64,000 nt of DNA from Roseivirga sp. (GCA_029262895.1 JAJCYM010000090.1:1-64000), one strand, 5' to 3'. Shown: positions 25,829-34,771, numbered from the stretch's first letter. A program made the numbers and translations. Notes: a model not told the origin generated them from the sequence alone.

Positions 25829-26815
25829 TTATAATTCCAATATCTTTTTAAATGCTCTTAAGGCTGCTCCTGATTTCAGGGACTCCCTGGCCCTTTCAAT
25901 GGCCTCTTGTATTTCATATCCTTTGCCACATTCCAATGCCAGTGCGGCATTGGCGATCACCACGTTATTTTGCTCGGTTGTGCCCTCTCCTTTCAGAATG
26001 CCTTCAAAAATTCGGGCTGCGTCCTCAACCGTATCACCACCAAAGATGCTTTCGGGCAAAATGGTCTTCATCCCTAGATCCTGAGGAGCTACTATTTGTT
26101 CAGATTGGTTGGAGAGTTTTTTAAACTTGCCTGTCAACGATACCTCGTCATAACCATCAAGTGCATGTAGAATTACAAAGTCCTTGTCTGCTTTTTGGTA
26201 GAGGTATCCGTAGAGTCGCGCCAGCTCCAAACTGAATACGCCAACCAGTTGTTTCTTCGGAAACGAAGGGTTCACCATCGGACCCAGCATATTAAAGAAG
26301 GTCTTCACACCAAGGTCTTTTCGAATCGGAGCTACATTTTTCATGGCAGGATGAAACAAGGGAGCATGCAAAAAACAAATGCCGCTTTCATCCAGGCTCT
26401 TTTTGAGTCTACCAATGTCATTGGTGAATTCATAACCAAAATGCGCCATTAGGTTGGAAGAGCCAGAAATTGATGAAACCCCATTGTTCCCGTGTTTGGC
26501 AACATTCTGACCAGCGCCCGCCACAATAAATGAGGCCAAAGTGGAAATATTGAATGTATTCTTCCCATCACCTCCTGTACCGCATAAATCTATGGCCTCG
26601 TATTCAGGTATATCCACAGGAACGCAAAGCTCTAGCATGGCATCTCTGAACCCTTCAAGCTCTTCCACAGTAATACTTCGCATCAGATATACTGTGAGAA
26701 AAGCTGCCACCTGGCTTTGGTTGTATTTGCCTTGCGCCAGATTGATCAAGATTTCCTTAGCCGTTTTCTTATCCAGCGATTTGTATTCTATCAGTTGATT
26801 TAGTATTGCTTTCAT
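25829..26815 (-). CDS. trpD: Anthranilate phosphoribosyltransferase
   Basis: The 328-residue enzyme transfers phosphoribose from PRPP to anthranilate. Motifs are CGTGGDGKNTFNIST (PRPP loop, GTGGD), KHGNNGVSS with the following SGSSNLMAHFG, and HDGxDE-like HALDGYDEVSLTG near residue 215. Length is typical. It is not fused to TrpG. Its ATG overlaps the trpG stop by 4 bases. A hairpin follows its stop codon before trpC. Confidence 0.97.
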   Translation of the reverse strand: MKAILNQLIEYKSLDKKTAKEILINLAQGKYNQSQVAAFLTVYLMRSITVEELEGFRDAMLELCVPVDIPEYEAIDLCGTGGDGKNTFNISTLASFIVAGAGQNVAKHGNNGVSSISGSSNLMAHFGYEFTNDIGRLKKSLDESGICFLHAPLFHPAMKNVAPIRKDLGVKTFFNMLGPMVNPSFPKKQLVGVFSLELARLYGYLYQKADKDFVILHALDGYDEVSLTGKFKKLSNQSEQIVAPQDLGMKTILPESIFGGDTVEDAARIFEGILKGEGTTEQNNVVIANAALALECGKGYEIQEAIERARESLKSGAALRAFKKILEL

Positions 26816-27381
26816 CCTTCGATCCAGTTTTTCAAAAGTTGATGACCATGTTCAGTCATGATCGATTCCGGGTGAAACTGCACACCTTTCACATCATATT
26901 GCTTGTGTGAGATGGCCATCACCTGACCCAGTTCATCTATGGCCGTTACATCCAGTTGTTCTCCCAAGGCGTTGGGATCAATGCCCCACGAATGATAATG
27001 GCAGATGTCGTATTCAGTAGGCAAGCCCTTAAACAAACGGTCGTTGGCACTCACTTTCAGTCTTCCGGAAACTCCATGCAATACAGTCTCCATATTATAA
27101 ATCCTGGCTCCGTATGCTTCTGCGATAGCTTGATGTCCGAGGCACACGCCAAGGATTCTCTTTGACTGCCCATATCGTTCAATTAACTGGGCCATTATTC
27201 CGGCCTCCTTGGGGATTCCGGGCCCGGGCGATAGCAGAATGGCATCATAGGAATCAGTCTCCTCTGAAGAAATCGCATCATTTCTATGTACATCCATCCT
27301 ATCTCCATAACCTAGCTCTCTGATATAATGCACCAGGTTGTAGGTAAACGAATCGTAATTATCGAGCACTAGTATTTTCAT
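26812..27381 (-). CDS. trpG: Anthranilate synthase component II (glutamine amidotransferase)
   Basis: This 189-residue class I amidotransferase supplies ammonia from glutamine to TrpE. The catalytic triad is visible: Cys80 in LGVCLGHQAIAEAYG, His170 and Glu172 in GVQFHPESIMTEHG; the oxyanion segment is LLSPGPGIPKEAG. It overlaps both trpE and trpD by 4 bases, so TrpE, TrpG and TrpD are translationally coupled. In some bacteria this subunit also serves PabB; a pabB is not in the window. Confidence 0.97.
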   Translation of the reverse strand: MKILVLDNYDSFTYNLVHYIRELGYGDRMDVHRNDAISSEETDSYDAILLSPGPGIPKEAGIMAQLIERYGQSKRILGVCLGHQAIAEAYGARIYNMETVLHGVSGRLKVSANDRLFKGLPTEYDICHYHSWGIDPNALGEQLDVTAIDELGQVMAISHKQYDVKGVQFHPESIMTEHGHQLLKNWIEG

Positions 27382-28787
27382 CTTATCTCCTCCGCCCTCC
27401 TGATCGCCTGACGTAAAGCCGCCAGTTTATTATTCACTTCTTCCAACTCCGATTCCTTTTGACTCTTAGCCACAACTCCTGCTCCGGCCTGATAAAACAA
27501 AGTATTGTCCTTACTTAAAAAAGATCTGATCACTATGGCGTGATTGAAATCCCCATTAAAGCCCATAAAGCCAATTGCTCCTCCGTAGAACCCTCTCCTT
27601 GTCGATTCATATTCATTGATCAATTGCATGGCCCGAACCTTGGGTGCTCCTGATAAGGTGCCGGCTGGGAATGTCCCTGCAATCATGGATGTTGATTTCA
27701 TGCCCTCCTGCAATGTGCCGGTAACTTGAGATACCAAATGGATTACATGGGAGAAATACTGTACCTCTTTGTAAGTCTCTACCTTCACATCTGTGCCTGC
27801 ACGGCTCAGGTCATTTCTGGCCAAATCCACTAACATCACATGTTCCGAATTCTCCTTTGGATCGTCCAACAGTTTTTTTGCCAGATCAGCATCGGCTTCA
27901 TCATTACCGGTCCTTTTAAAGGTTCCTGCAATCGGATGAATTGTGGCCTTGTCTTCTTTTATAACCAATTGAGCTTCTGGTGAAGACCCAAAAATCTTGA
28001 AGCTACCGTAGTCAAAATAAAAGAGATAGGGAGATGGATTAACTGATCTTAAAGACCTGTAAACATTAAATTCATCCCCGCTAAAACCCTGCTGAAATCT
28101 CCTTGACAATACCATCTGAAAGACATCTCCTCTATGGCAGTGGTCAATACCTTTTTGAATCATTTCAAGAAATTGATCATCCATATAGTTGGACTCTTCC
28201 GCCTGGGAAGTATGGAATTCATAAGAAGGGTAATTCTTATTGTTGACAAGGTTCACCAAGGATTCAAGGCCTTTTGACTCCTCTCCTTCAGGGCAATGTT
28301 CAAAAATATATAGCTCGTTTTTGAAATGATCTATGGCAATCACATAGCGATAAACATGATACAGAATATCTGGAATATCGTATTCATTGTTCTTACCTGC
28401 CGAAACCGGAATAGATTCAAAATATTGAACTGCATCATAGCCTATATAACCAAAAATGCCATTATTAATAAACTTATGGTCATGAGGAGCAGGTTCAAAA
28501 TAAGCGGCAAAAGCTTCTAGCTTCTCAATAACTTCTCTTCCTTCTACATACTTTTCCTCAGCATCCCGCCCAGGCAGTTGCTGCTTAAATCTGCCTTCCA
28601 TCACTTCAAATGAAGCAATAGGGTCACAGCAGATATAGGAAAAGCTATTTTCACTACCATGATAGTCCGAGCTCTCAAGCAAAAGTGGATGCTGAAACTT
28701 ATCTCTGAGTTTCAGGTAGATACTCACAGGCGTTACTGTGTCAGCCAGTAGCTTGGTGTAAGTTGTATTTAGTTTTATCCTTGACAT
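27378..28787 (-). CDS. trpE: Anthranilate synthase component I
   Basis: TrpE converts chorismate to anthranilate with ammonia from TrpG. The frame opens at 28817, but that ATG touches the T-run of the attenuator, whereas ATG 28787 (MSRIKLNTTYTKLL) fits the family N-terminus and follows a purine-rich AGAAGAGAAG; 469 residues. The tryptophan feedback motif LLLESSDYHG is present, and the chorismate-binding half has DVFQMVLSRRF, SPSPYLFYFDYG-like NPSPYLFYFDYG, PIAGTFKRT, HVMLVDLARNDLSR, GTLSGAPKVRAMQLI and YGGAIGFMG. It overlaps trpG by 4 bases. Expression is expected to be set by the leader peptide and terminator directly upstream. Confidence 0.97.
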   Translation of the reverse strand: MSRIKLNTTYTKLLADTVTPVSIYLKLRDKFQHPLLLESSDYHGSENSFSYICCDPIASFEVMEGRFKQQLPGRDAEEKYVEGREVIEKLEAFAAYFEPAPHDHKFINNGIFGYIGYDAVQYFESIPVSAGKNNEYDIPDILYHVYRYVIAIDHFKNELYIFEHCPEGEESKGLESLVNLVNNKNYPSYEFHTSQAEESNYMDDQFLEMIQKGIDHCHRGDVFQMVLSRRFQQGFSGDEFNVYRSLRSVNPSPYLFYFDYGSFKIFGSSPEAQLVIKEDKATIHPIAGTFKRTGNDEADADLAKKLLDDPKENSEHVMLVDLARNDLSRAGTDVKVETYKEVQYFSHVIHLVSQVTGTLQEGMKSTSMIAGTFPAGTLSGAPKVRAMQLINEYESTRRGFYGGAIGFMGFNGDFNHAIVIRSFLSKDNTLFYQAGAGVVAKSQKESELEEVNNKLAALRQAIRRAEEIR

Positions 28788-28817
28788 TTCATTCTTCTCT
28801 TCTGAAAATTTGGACAT

Positions 28818-28847
28818 AAAAAAAGCCCGCAGGAACTGCGGGCTTTT
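28818..28847 (-). terminator. trp attenuator terminator
   Basis: On the minus strand AAAAGCCCGCAG-TTC-CTGCGGGCTTTTTTT forms a 12-pair stem with a 3-base loop followed by seven T, a strong intrinsic terminator. It lies after the leader peptide and ends at base 28818, directly before the open frame of trpE, so it must be read through for the operon to be expressed. The leader segment GGAACT (28896-28901) is complementary to AGTTCC across the terminator apex (28832-28837) and could act in an alternative fold. Confidence 0.85.
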
Positions 28848-28884
28848 GATTGTCTATATGTTGACTTTACAAATTGCTTTTGTT

Positions 28885-28909
28885 CACGTTATCGGAGTTC
28901 CGTTACGTG
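28885..28909 (-). promoter_or_regulatory. Leader hairpin overlapping the trpL stop codon
   Basis: On the minus strand CACGT...CGG-AACT-CCG...ACGTG folds into a stem of 5 plus 3 pairs with an internal loop. It starts one codon after the three Trp codons and includes the stop codon, the position of the 1:2 pause hairpin in classical trp leaders. A ribosome stalled at the Trp codons would prevent it from forming. Confidence 0.5.
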
Positions 28910-28945
28910 CCACCACCAAGCATTATGTGAAGTATAGTTTCTCAT
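28889..28945 (-). CDS. trpL: trp operon leader peptide, 18 residues with WWW
   Basis: Between the promoter and the terminator before trpE the minus strand encodes MRNYTSHNAWWWHVTELR and a TAA stop. Three consecutive Trp codons (TGG TGG TGG, 10-12) in an 18-codon frame are the hallmark of a ribosome-mediated attenuation leader: when charged tRNA-Trp is scarce, stalling at these codons changes the downstream RNA fold and lets transcription enter trpE. The ATG is only 8 bases after the -7 promoter element, so the transcript is nearly leaderless. Position, Trp content, hairpin and terminator agree; function is inferred from them. Confidence 0.85.
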   Translation of the reverse strand: MRNYTSHNAWWWHVTELR

Positions 28946-28953
28946 TGTTGCTT

Positions 28954-28984
28954 CAAATGTATAAAAGGAAATTTTTAAAGCAAA
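28954..28984 (-). promoter_or_regulatory. trp operon promoter, Bacteroidota type
   Basis: On the minus strand TTTG (28984-28981), 19 bases, then TACATTTG (28961-28954) match the TTTG / TAnnTTTG pattern of the primary sigma factor of Bacteroidota with standard spacing. Transcription would start within a few bases of the trpL ATG. Confidence 0.65.
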
Positions 28985-29115
28985 TGGAAAATCAAAAATT
29001 CAGTCAGAATAAATTTGTTTATGGACAGTTGGGTGACCGTTTTGCCGCTTCCATCAACAAGGGCGAGGAGCCAAAGAACAGTTAGCCAGATAAATTTCTT
29101 GAATTTGAGCCCGAA

Positions 29116-30108
29116 CTATTTTAGTCGTTTAAGAATCATTTTTGCCTCTGTATCATTGGCATTGCGGGCTATGATTTGCTCATAGATTTCTACCGCCTTA
29201 TTCTTCTCTCCCAGAAAGGCATGTGCTTTTGCCTTGTCTTTGTACAGACCAGCATTCTTTGGAAATTTTTCAATAGCCATTTCTAAAAAAGCAATTGCCT
29301 CTTTAAAATGATATTTCTGTATCAGCCTCTTCGCTGTTAGCCCTTCAATAAAAGAATTCATTTCTATTCCAGAGGTCACCTCCTCAAACTTCGCCTTTCC
29401 GTCATCAGCCCCATTTTTCACATAGGCATTTACAACTTCGTTCATAGAGGCAGAAATCTCCCCTGATCCCCATTTGAAGGTATTGGGTTGTTGAGCCACC
29501 ATGGCGAAGCTAATTTTCACTTCTTCTGAGAGGACTTTCTCACCCCATCTTCCACCGTGTACATCAAAATCATTTCGATCTATCGTGATTTCACCTTTGA
29601 AGCCAATAACAAGGTTACTCCAAAAAGGATCTATGAATCTCTTTTGGGTTTGTTCAAAGGGTACACGCACCTCTTTCGTTTTGCCCTTTATGGTTAAGTC
29701 ACCAATGGCAAACATCTTTTTTCCTTTTTTCTCAATGCTCTTGCTCTCGAATGTTAGGAATCGGTGATTTTCTGTATCGAAGAAGTTGCCAGTTTTTAAA
29801 TCTTTATCACGAAATGAGCTACCTGTATTGATGGAATTTGCGTCAATAATTAAGGATATTGCTGTTTTTGTCAGGTCTTTTTCATTGTACAGAATTGTGC
29901 CGGAATACTGACCGAATGTGCCTTCTACATCACTGAAACCAAAGAAACCAATGGCAAAGGACAGTTTGCTATGGGCTTTGTCAATCCCAAAAACTTCAAC
30001 ATCCAATCCTGGAATATGTTTGACCTCATTCGGCCAGAAAGTTGGGTCTTGTGCTTTGGAAATAAAGAATGTGCTCAGTAAAAGTGTTGTCAGTATCAGG
30101 CGTTTCAT
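29116..30108 (-). CDS. Secreted YceI-like protein with C-terminal TPR
   Basis: The 330-residue protein has a signal peptide (1-19), then a YceI lipocalin-like domain (about 35-205: DKAHSKLSFAIGFFGFSDVEGTFG, NSINTGSSFRDKDLKTGNFFDTENHRFLTFES, KSEV-like IDRNDFDVHGGRWGEKVLSEEVKI). YceI folds bind long isoprenoid lipids. Residues about 245-330 form tetratricopeptide-type helices (AIAFLEMAIEKFPKNAGLYKDKAKAHAFLGEKNKAVEIYEQII). The combination suggests a periplasmic protein with a partner-binding tail; the role is not known. It is a single gene preceding the trp operon on the same strand, followed by the LytTR regulator upstream. Confidence 0.9.
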   Translation of the reverse strand: MKRLILTTLLLSTFFISKAQDPTFWPNEVKHIPGLDVEVFGIDKAHSKLSFAIGFFGFSDVEGTFGQYSGTILYNEKDLTKTAISLIIDANSINTGSSFRDKDLKTGNFFDTENHRFLTFESKSIEKKGKKMFAIGDLTIKGKTKEVRVPFEQTQKRFIDPFWSNLVIGFKGEITIDRNDFDVHGGRWGEKVLSEEVKISFAMVAQQPNTFKWGSGEISASMNEVVNAYVKNGADDGKAKFEEVTSGIEMNSFIEGLTAKRLIQKYHFKEAIAFLEMAIEKFPKNAGLYKDKAKAHAFLGEKNKAVEIYEQIIARNANDTEAKMILKRLK

Positions 30109-30199
30109 GTTTTCTATTTTTTTAGCATAGAAACGGCTTTGAATGAGTTGTAGAAAGCAAGTGGGACGAATCTTACTTATTCTGTGATGAATTGAAGGT

Positions 30200-31045
30200 T
30201 TAGCTCCGCGCGATAACCGGCAGTAGGTTTTCTCTATAAGCCTTGGTAGAGGTCAGCTGCTTTCCGTTTTTCAATTTCAGCAGATATTCACCTTGATAGA
30301 GATGCTGAAAGCTATCCAGATAGTCGAGGTTAATCATTGATGAACGATGTACACGAATGAAGGGCAAATCCATTTTCTTCTCCAATTCACTCATAGTTTC
30401 TCTTAGTCTGAATTGCCCCACCGTGGTTTGGAGGTTAATGTAATTGCCTGAAGCCTCAAAACTCACTATATCTTTTACGGGAATCAGCTTATAGGCGCCA
30501 TCAACACGTACCTTTAACTGGTTTATTTTGCTGTCGGGACGCTCTTCCTTGATTGAAGTTTTTGTCACTTTACTTTTTCGGTAATAGCTCAAGGCAAAGA
30601 GAACAACAACAATTAGCCAATAGGTAATGAAACCAGTTACTGCACTTTCAAGAACTACCAGCTTGAATGCTGATAAAACCATGAGAGGATCAACAGAATC
30701 AAAGAACTGCATGTTGGTCAGGTATCTCGCACCAAAGTCGACAATAAGGGCCAACCATCTGTGCAAAATTGCCAATGGTACACTAAAGATTAAATGGGCT
30801 AAAAAGACTTTTCCAATCTTGTCACCCGAAAAGTCGAAACGCTTATAAAAACGAATAATCAATGGGGTGAACAATGCCCAAACCAAGCTACCAGACCCTT
30901 GAAAGAAAAGATTCTGAACCCAGAATGAAATTCCAAATTCACGAAGTTGACCCAGCGAAGAACGCGTTGTGAGCAGTATGGTCAGAATCACCCAAAAAGC
31001 GGCTATCACCCAAATTCGATTTCTTTTTTTAAAGAGCAATTCCAT
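30200..31045 (-). CDS. Membrane-anchored LytTR DNA-binding regulator
   Basis: The 281-residue protein has four predicted membrane helices (about 12-32, 42-65, 75-95, 120-150) and a C-terminal LytTR domain (about 175-275: VRVDGAYKLIPVKDIVSFEASGNYINLQT, MSELEKKMDLPFIRVHRSSMINLDYLDSF, GEYLLKLKNGKQL). LytTR domains bind DNA direct repeats; here the receiver domain is replaced by a membrane part, so the signal is presumably membrane-derived. A second protein of this layout is encoded at 51486. It is monocistronic; targets are unknown. Confidence 0.9.
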   Translation of the reverse strand: MELLFKKRNRIWVIAAFWVILTILLTTRSSLGQLREFGISFWVQNLFFQGSGSLVWALFTPLIIRFYKRFDFSGDKIGKVFLAHLIFSVPLAILHRWLALIVDFGARYLTNMQFFDSVDPLMVLSAFKLVVLESAVTGFITYWLIVVVLFALSYYRKSKVTKTSIKEERPDSKINQLKVRVDGAYKLIPVKDIVSFEASGNYINLQTTVGQFRLRETMSELEKKMDLPFIRVHRSSMINLDYLDSFQHLYQGEYLLKLKNGKQLTSTKAYRENLLPVIARS

Positions 31046-31174
31046 GGTTATACTAACAGACGCATTATCGATTCTGCGGGTTAACTTATCAGTGTCTTTT
31101 TGCTGACTATTCTAAAACCATACGAGACTGACTGTACAGGCCCATCCATTAAAACCTAGGTTATCTGATTTCCT

Positions 31175-32503
31175 TTAGGAGACATCCATGAGTTTCCTCT
31201 CTCGGTAAACATACATCCAAGAGTAGATGGTTACTGCGGCAGCCAAAATGATGATTACATATTGAGACCAGCCCTCAAAGGCAAAAGTAGCTGAGACTGC
31301 TGAAAAACTGGCTTTGAAAACATTAATCAAACCTAAGACCGAAGCAACAAAAACTGTTAGCATCATGGCAAGATTAATAAGCCTTGAATTTAAATGATCG
31401 CGAACGAGCGAGCGGTTGTTAGAGACTATCCATAAAAAGATGGCCAGGATTGGCAGTATAAAGCCGTTGGCCGCTTGAGCCAATATAATTACTGGTACAG
31501 GTCTCACGCTAGTCAAGCCAAAAACTAATCCCGTGAGCAACACAAAGCCCCATGCCATTCTGTATTTCTTACCCTTCTCATCCCAGTTATTAGTATCTGG
31601 AGAAACAGACTTTAAAGTGATCGCTGCGGCCAATGGCGCTGTAATGCTGGACGTAAATCCGGCAGCAAATAGTCCAACGGCAAATACGATTGCCATCCAA
31701 CTACCATTGATTCGGGTCAGTGCGTCAGCCAGGTTCTGGAAACTGAATCCTCCTTCAACAGAAGTTCCTGCCAACACTATACCCATGGAGATAAGGCCCC
31801 CGAGCACTACGGCTATTGACAAGCCGAATCGCATAGACTTCACTTCCTGGCCTTTAGCCAAACCTGAGCCCATAAAAATGTTGTAGGGTACAATGGTTGT
31901 CCCAACCAAGCCCAAAGTGATGAGAATGGAGCCATCAGGAAATGACGGAATAAAGAGACCTTTGGTAAGCTCCCCCGCATCGATCGGATTGCTGAATCCA
32001 GCGATCAAAAAAGCGAAGCCCATCACTGCCACAACCAATCCCATAATATTGGCCACGGTCTTAATCTTTCCAATCCATAAAACAGTAAAACATGCGGCAA
32101 CAATAACCAGAGTAAATATGGACCTGTCAATTCCGGTGATCATCAAGGCTATACCCGAAATGGCACCCAGAATATTTCCAGCTTCATAAGCAGCGCAACC
32201 CAAAAAAACAGAAATGGCCAAAAACCAAGCTATCCCTTTAGATTTAAACCTGTGAAGTACCAATTGGCCAAGATTTCGGCCAGAGGCTATTGAAACCCTG
32301 GCGGCAGACTCCTGAAGTACCAGACAGGCGAAAGTGGAAAAAAGTAACGCCCATAAAAGGCTATAGCCATAACCTGCCCCTGCAGCAGATGCAGTGGTAA
32401 CTGTACCAGGACCAATAAAGGCCGCGGCAATCACCATCCAAAAAAGCACACTCAGAAATCTAGACTTCATCCGAGGAAGATAGGAAAAGATTGGCAATTG
32501 CAT
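31175..32503 (-). CDS. NRAMP-superfamily transporter lacking canonical metal ligands
   Basis: The 442-residue integral membrane protein has about eleven helices and the NRAMP order of motifs, but the key residues are changed. Helix 1 reads GPGTVTTASAAGAGYGYS; where NRAMP has DPGN this protein has Gly42-Ala-Gly-Tyr45, and in helix 6 the MPH of NRAMP is VPY (Val205, Tyr207 in IVPYNIFMGS). Asp, Asn and Met are the ligands for transition metal in DraNramp-type structures, so Mn/Fe transport is doubtful and another ion or solute is likely. ATG at 32470 is an alternative start. It is divergent from ddl, with 97 bases between starts. Confidence 0.85.
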   Translation of the reverse strand: MQLPIFSYLPRMKSRFLSVLFWMVIAAAFIGPGTVTTASAAGAGYGYSLLWALLFSTFACLVLQESAARVSIASGRNLGQLVLHRFKSKGIAWFLAISVFLGCAAYEAGNILGAISGIALMITGIDRSIFTLVIVAACFTVLWIGKIKTVANIMGLVVAVMGFAFLIAGFSNPIDAGELTKGLFIPSFPDGSILITLGLVGTTIVPYNIFMGSGLAKGQEVKSMRFGLSIAVVLGGLISMGIVLAGTSVEGGFSFQNLADALTRINGSWMAIVFAVGLFAAGFTSSITAPLAAAITLKSVSPDTNNWDEKGKKYRMAWGFVLLTGLVFGLTSVRPVPVIILAQAANGFILPILAIFLWIVSNNRSLVRDHLNSRLINLAMMLTVFVASVLGLINVFKASFSAVSATFAFEGWSQYVIIILAAAVTIYSWMYVYRERKLMDVS

Positions 32504-32600
32504 GACCTAAATGAATTTGACAATCACTCTTAAAAAATCTCTCTACAGATATGAATTTTCGAGAGGCTTAGCGTTATTGGATAAACGATTTTTTAAACCC

Positions 32601-33668
32601 ATGCCCAAACTTAAAGTAGCGCTCATTTTTGGAGGAAAATCCACCGAACATCAAATCTCTGTGCTTTCAGCTACCAGCATTCTGGAGAAAATAGATAAGC
32701 AGAAGTATGATCTACGATTAGTTAAAATCGATATCAAAGGCAATTGGTTTCTCTTGCCCGGGTTGGATATCACGGAAGCATCCACCCATCCAATTACCCT
32801 TATTCCAGGAACGAACGGAGCTAACATTCTGAATACTTCGACAGGACAGGTTCTGGATGAAATTGATGTAGCATTCCCTGTTCTCCACGGTGTCTTTGGG
32901 GAAGACGGAACTATCCAGGGGCTTTTTAAAATGGTCAATGTGGCCTTTGTTGGTTGCGGAGTATTCGCCTCCTCGGCCTGTATGGATAAAGATTATACCA
33001 AACGCATTTTAAGAGACGCTGACATTGCCATTGCTCCATACGTGACCTTAACGCGCGCGGATCAAATGACATTTGAGGAAGTAGACAGGAAACTGGGTGC
33101 GCCCTTATTTATCAAACCAGCAAGCCTGGGTTCTTCCGTTGGCGTGAAAAAGGTTAATAACAAGGAAGAATTTGACATCGCATTGAGAGAGGGTTTTGAG
33201 TTTGATGTCAAGGTCATAGTTGAACCCAATATTGAAGGCCGAGAAATTGAATGTGCGGTTTTAGGCAATGAGCATCCAAAGGGTTCTCTGCCTGGTGAAA
33301 TTGTTACGCAGTCTGAATTTTATTCTTTTGAATCAAAGTATGTGGATAAAGACGATGCAGCCATACAAATTCCAGTTGATCTACCCGATGATCAGATTAA
33401 GTTGATTCGCGAAACAGCCGTAAGAGCTTATCAGGCTTTAGGTTGCGAAGGACTGGCCCGAGTTGACTTCTTCCTCACCAGTGATGGTGCGGCAATGATC
33501 AATGAAATCAATACCATACCGGGTTTTACAAACATTAGCATGTATCCAAAAATGTGGGAAGCAACCGGTATTGGTTACACGGAGCTTTTGGACCACCTGA
33601 TTGAATTAGGACTGGAGCGCTATCAGAAAGAACAAGGGCTCAAAACAGTTTCACCAGAGTCGCTTTAA
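32601..33668 (+). CDS. ddl: D-alanine--D-alanine ligase
   Basis: Ddl makes D-Ala-D-Ala for peptidoglycan. ATG 32601 is chosen because MPKLKVALIFGGKSTEHQISVLSA is the family N-terminus (the open frame begins at 32511 but adds unrelated basic sequence). The 355 residues have VLHGVFGEDGTIQGLF, the ATP-grasp lysine segments APLFIKPASLGSSVGV, IEGREIECAVLG, CEGLARVDFF and NEINTIPGFTNISMYPK with the Mg-binding Glu/Asn. Length is that of the larger DdlA/VanA-related form. It acts in the cytoplasm and stands alone. Confidence 0.96.
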   Translation: MPKLKVALIFGGKSTEHQISVLSATSILEKIDKQKYDLRLVKIDIKGNWFLLPGLDITEASTHPITLIPGTNGANILNTSTGQVLDEIDVAFPVLHGVFGEDGTIQGLFKMVNVAFVGCGVFASSACMDKDYTKRILRDADIAIAPYVTLTRADQMTFEEVDRKLGAPLFIKPASLGSSVGVKKVNNKEEFDIALREGFEFDVKVIVEPNIEGREIECAVLGNEHPKGSLPGEIVTQSEFYSFESKYVDKDDAAIQIPVDLPDDQIKLIRETAVRAYQALGCEGLARVDFFLTSDGAAMINEINTIPGFTNISMYPKMWEATGIGYTELLDHLIELGLERYQKEQGLKTVSPESL

Positions 33669-33778
33669 AAAAGAGGCTCAGCAAATCGCTGAAGACGATA
33701 AGGCTGGAGATGTAGTTGACGACTAATTTAATTGCCTCAAATCACATAACTTACTGCTGTTATGATCGTCTTTCCGGT

Positions 33779-34771
33779 ATGAAAATAGGCATCATCGGTG
33801 GAACTGGAATGCTGGGCCACCACATCGCCATAGCCGCCCAACTCCGCAATTATGAAGTAGTTGTTATTCATCGACCTTCCTCAAATCTCGAGCAAATCGC
33901 TGACCTTCAATACGAAGGACGTATTGCAGATTTAAACAACCGCGGAGCGCTTATCAGAGCTTGCCAGGGCCTCGATGTTCTGGTAAACGCAGCAGCTTAT
34001 TATCCGACCCTCCCAGTTCCATTATCACAAGAAGTCAAAACGGCACGCAACCAAATGATTCATTTCTTGGATGCCATAAAAGAAGCCGAAGTGCCCAAGG
34101 CCATGTACCTTGGCGGAGCCATTGCCATACCAAAAAACAAAGCAGGTCTTGGTAATGAAGAACTTTTCTATGATGAAATTTCTCCTGCTGCCGCCCCATA
34201 TATACACGTGAAATGGCTCATGGACAAAATGGCACGACAAGCCGCACAGGATGGAATTCCTGTCACCATTGGTATTCCTCCCATGACCTTTGGTGAATAC
34301 GACTATGGTCCAACAACCGGAAGGCTCATTGTTGACCTCGCCAACCAAACGCTACCTGCCTATATAAAAGGTGATAGGAATGTAGTCTATGCCGGAGATG
34401 CCGGTCGAGGCTTGTTGGCCGTTGCTGAAAGAGGCAAACCCGGAGAACGTTACTTGATTACAGGACATAATACGAGCACTTCGGAACTCGTCCAGACTAT
34501 TTGTGAAACCGCCAAAGTTCCGGAACTCAAAAAGGTACTTCCCCTTCGGTTGGCAAAGTTGATTTCCAAAATCCAGGAAACCCGCTATCAATTGTTTCGC
34601 GGCAATGCTCCCACACTTTCTTCTACTGCCGTGGCGGTTTTGGCTGGTGGCCAACACTTGGCTGGTGAAAAGGCCAAGGAAGAGTTAAGTTATGTCCCTG
34701 AATTAGAAATCAAAGATGCTGTTGGCAGGGCTTATCGATGGTTTGTTAAAGAGGGCTATATCAAGTCCTAA
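33779..34771 (+). CDS. NAD(P)-dependent epimerase/dehydratase family protein (extended/atypical SDR)
   Basis: ATG 33779 places the Rossmann motif at the start: MKIGIIGGTGMLGHHIA (GxxGxxG). The frame extends to 33716 but the added residues do not fit the family. 330 residues, with VLVNAAAYYP and YIHVKWLMDK (catalytic Tyr-x3-Lys replaced by an H-V-K-W arrangement; the tyrosine may be Tyr142 region), then GDAGRGLLAVAERGKPGERYLITG. This resembles dihydroflavonol-reductase-like or NmrA-like SDRs. The substrate is unknown. It is transcribed in the same direction as ddl with a 110-base gap. Confidence 0.85.
   Translation: MKIGIIGGTGMLGHHIAIAAQLRNYEVVVIHRPSSNLEQIADLQYEGRIADLNNRGALIRACQGLDVLVNAAAYYPTLPVPLSQEVKTARNQMIHFLDAIKEAEVPKAMYLGGAIAIPKNKAGLGNEELFYDEISPAAAPYIHVKWLMDKMARQAAQDGIPVTIGIPPMTFGEYDYGPTTGRLIVDLANQTLPAYIKGDRNVVYAGDAGRGLLAVAERGKPGERYLITGHNTSTSELVQTICETAKVPELKKVLPLRLAKLISKIQETRYQLFRGNAPTLSSTAVAVLAGGQHLAGEKAKEELSYVPELEIKDAVGRAYRWFVKEGYIKS

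Noticed and set aside
28810-29085. 91-codon plus-strand frame opposite the trp leader
   Set aside because: It runs through the attenuator hairpin and promoter of the trp operon, has no recognisable protein features and is explained as the antisense of the leader region.
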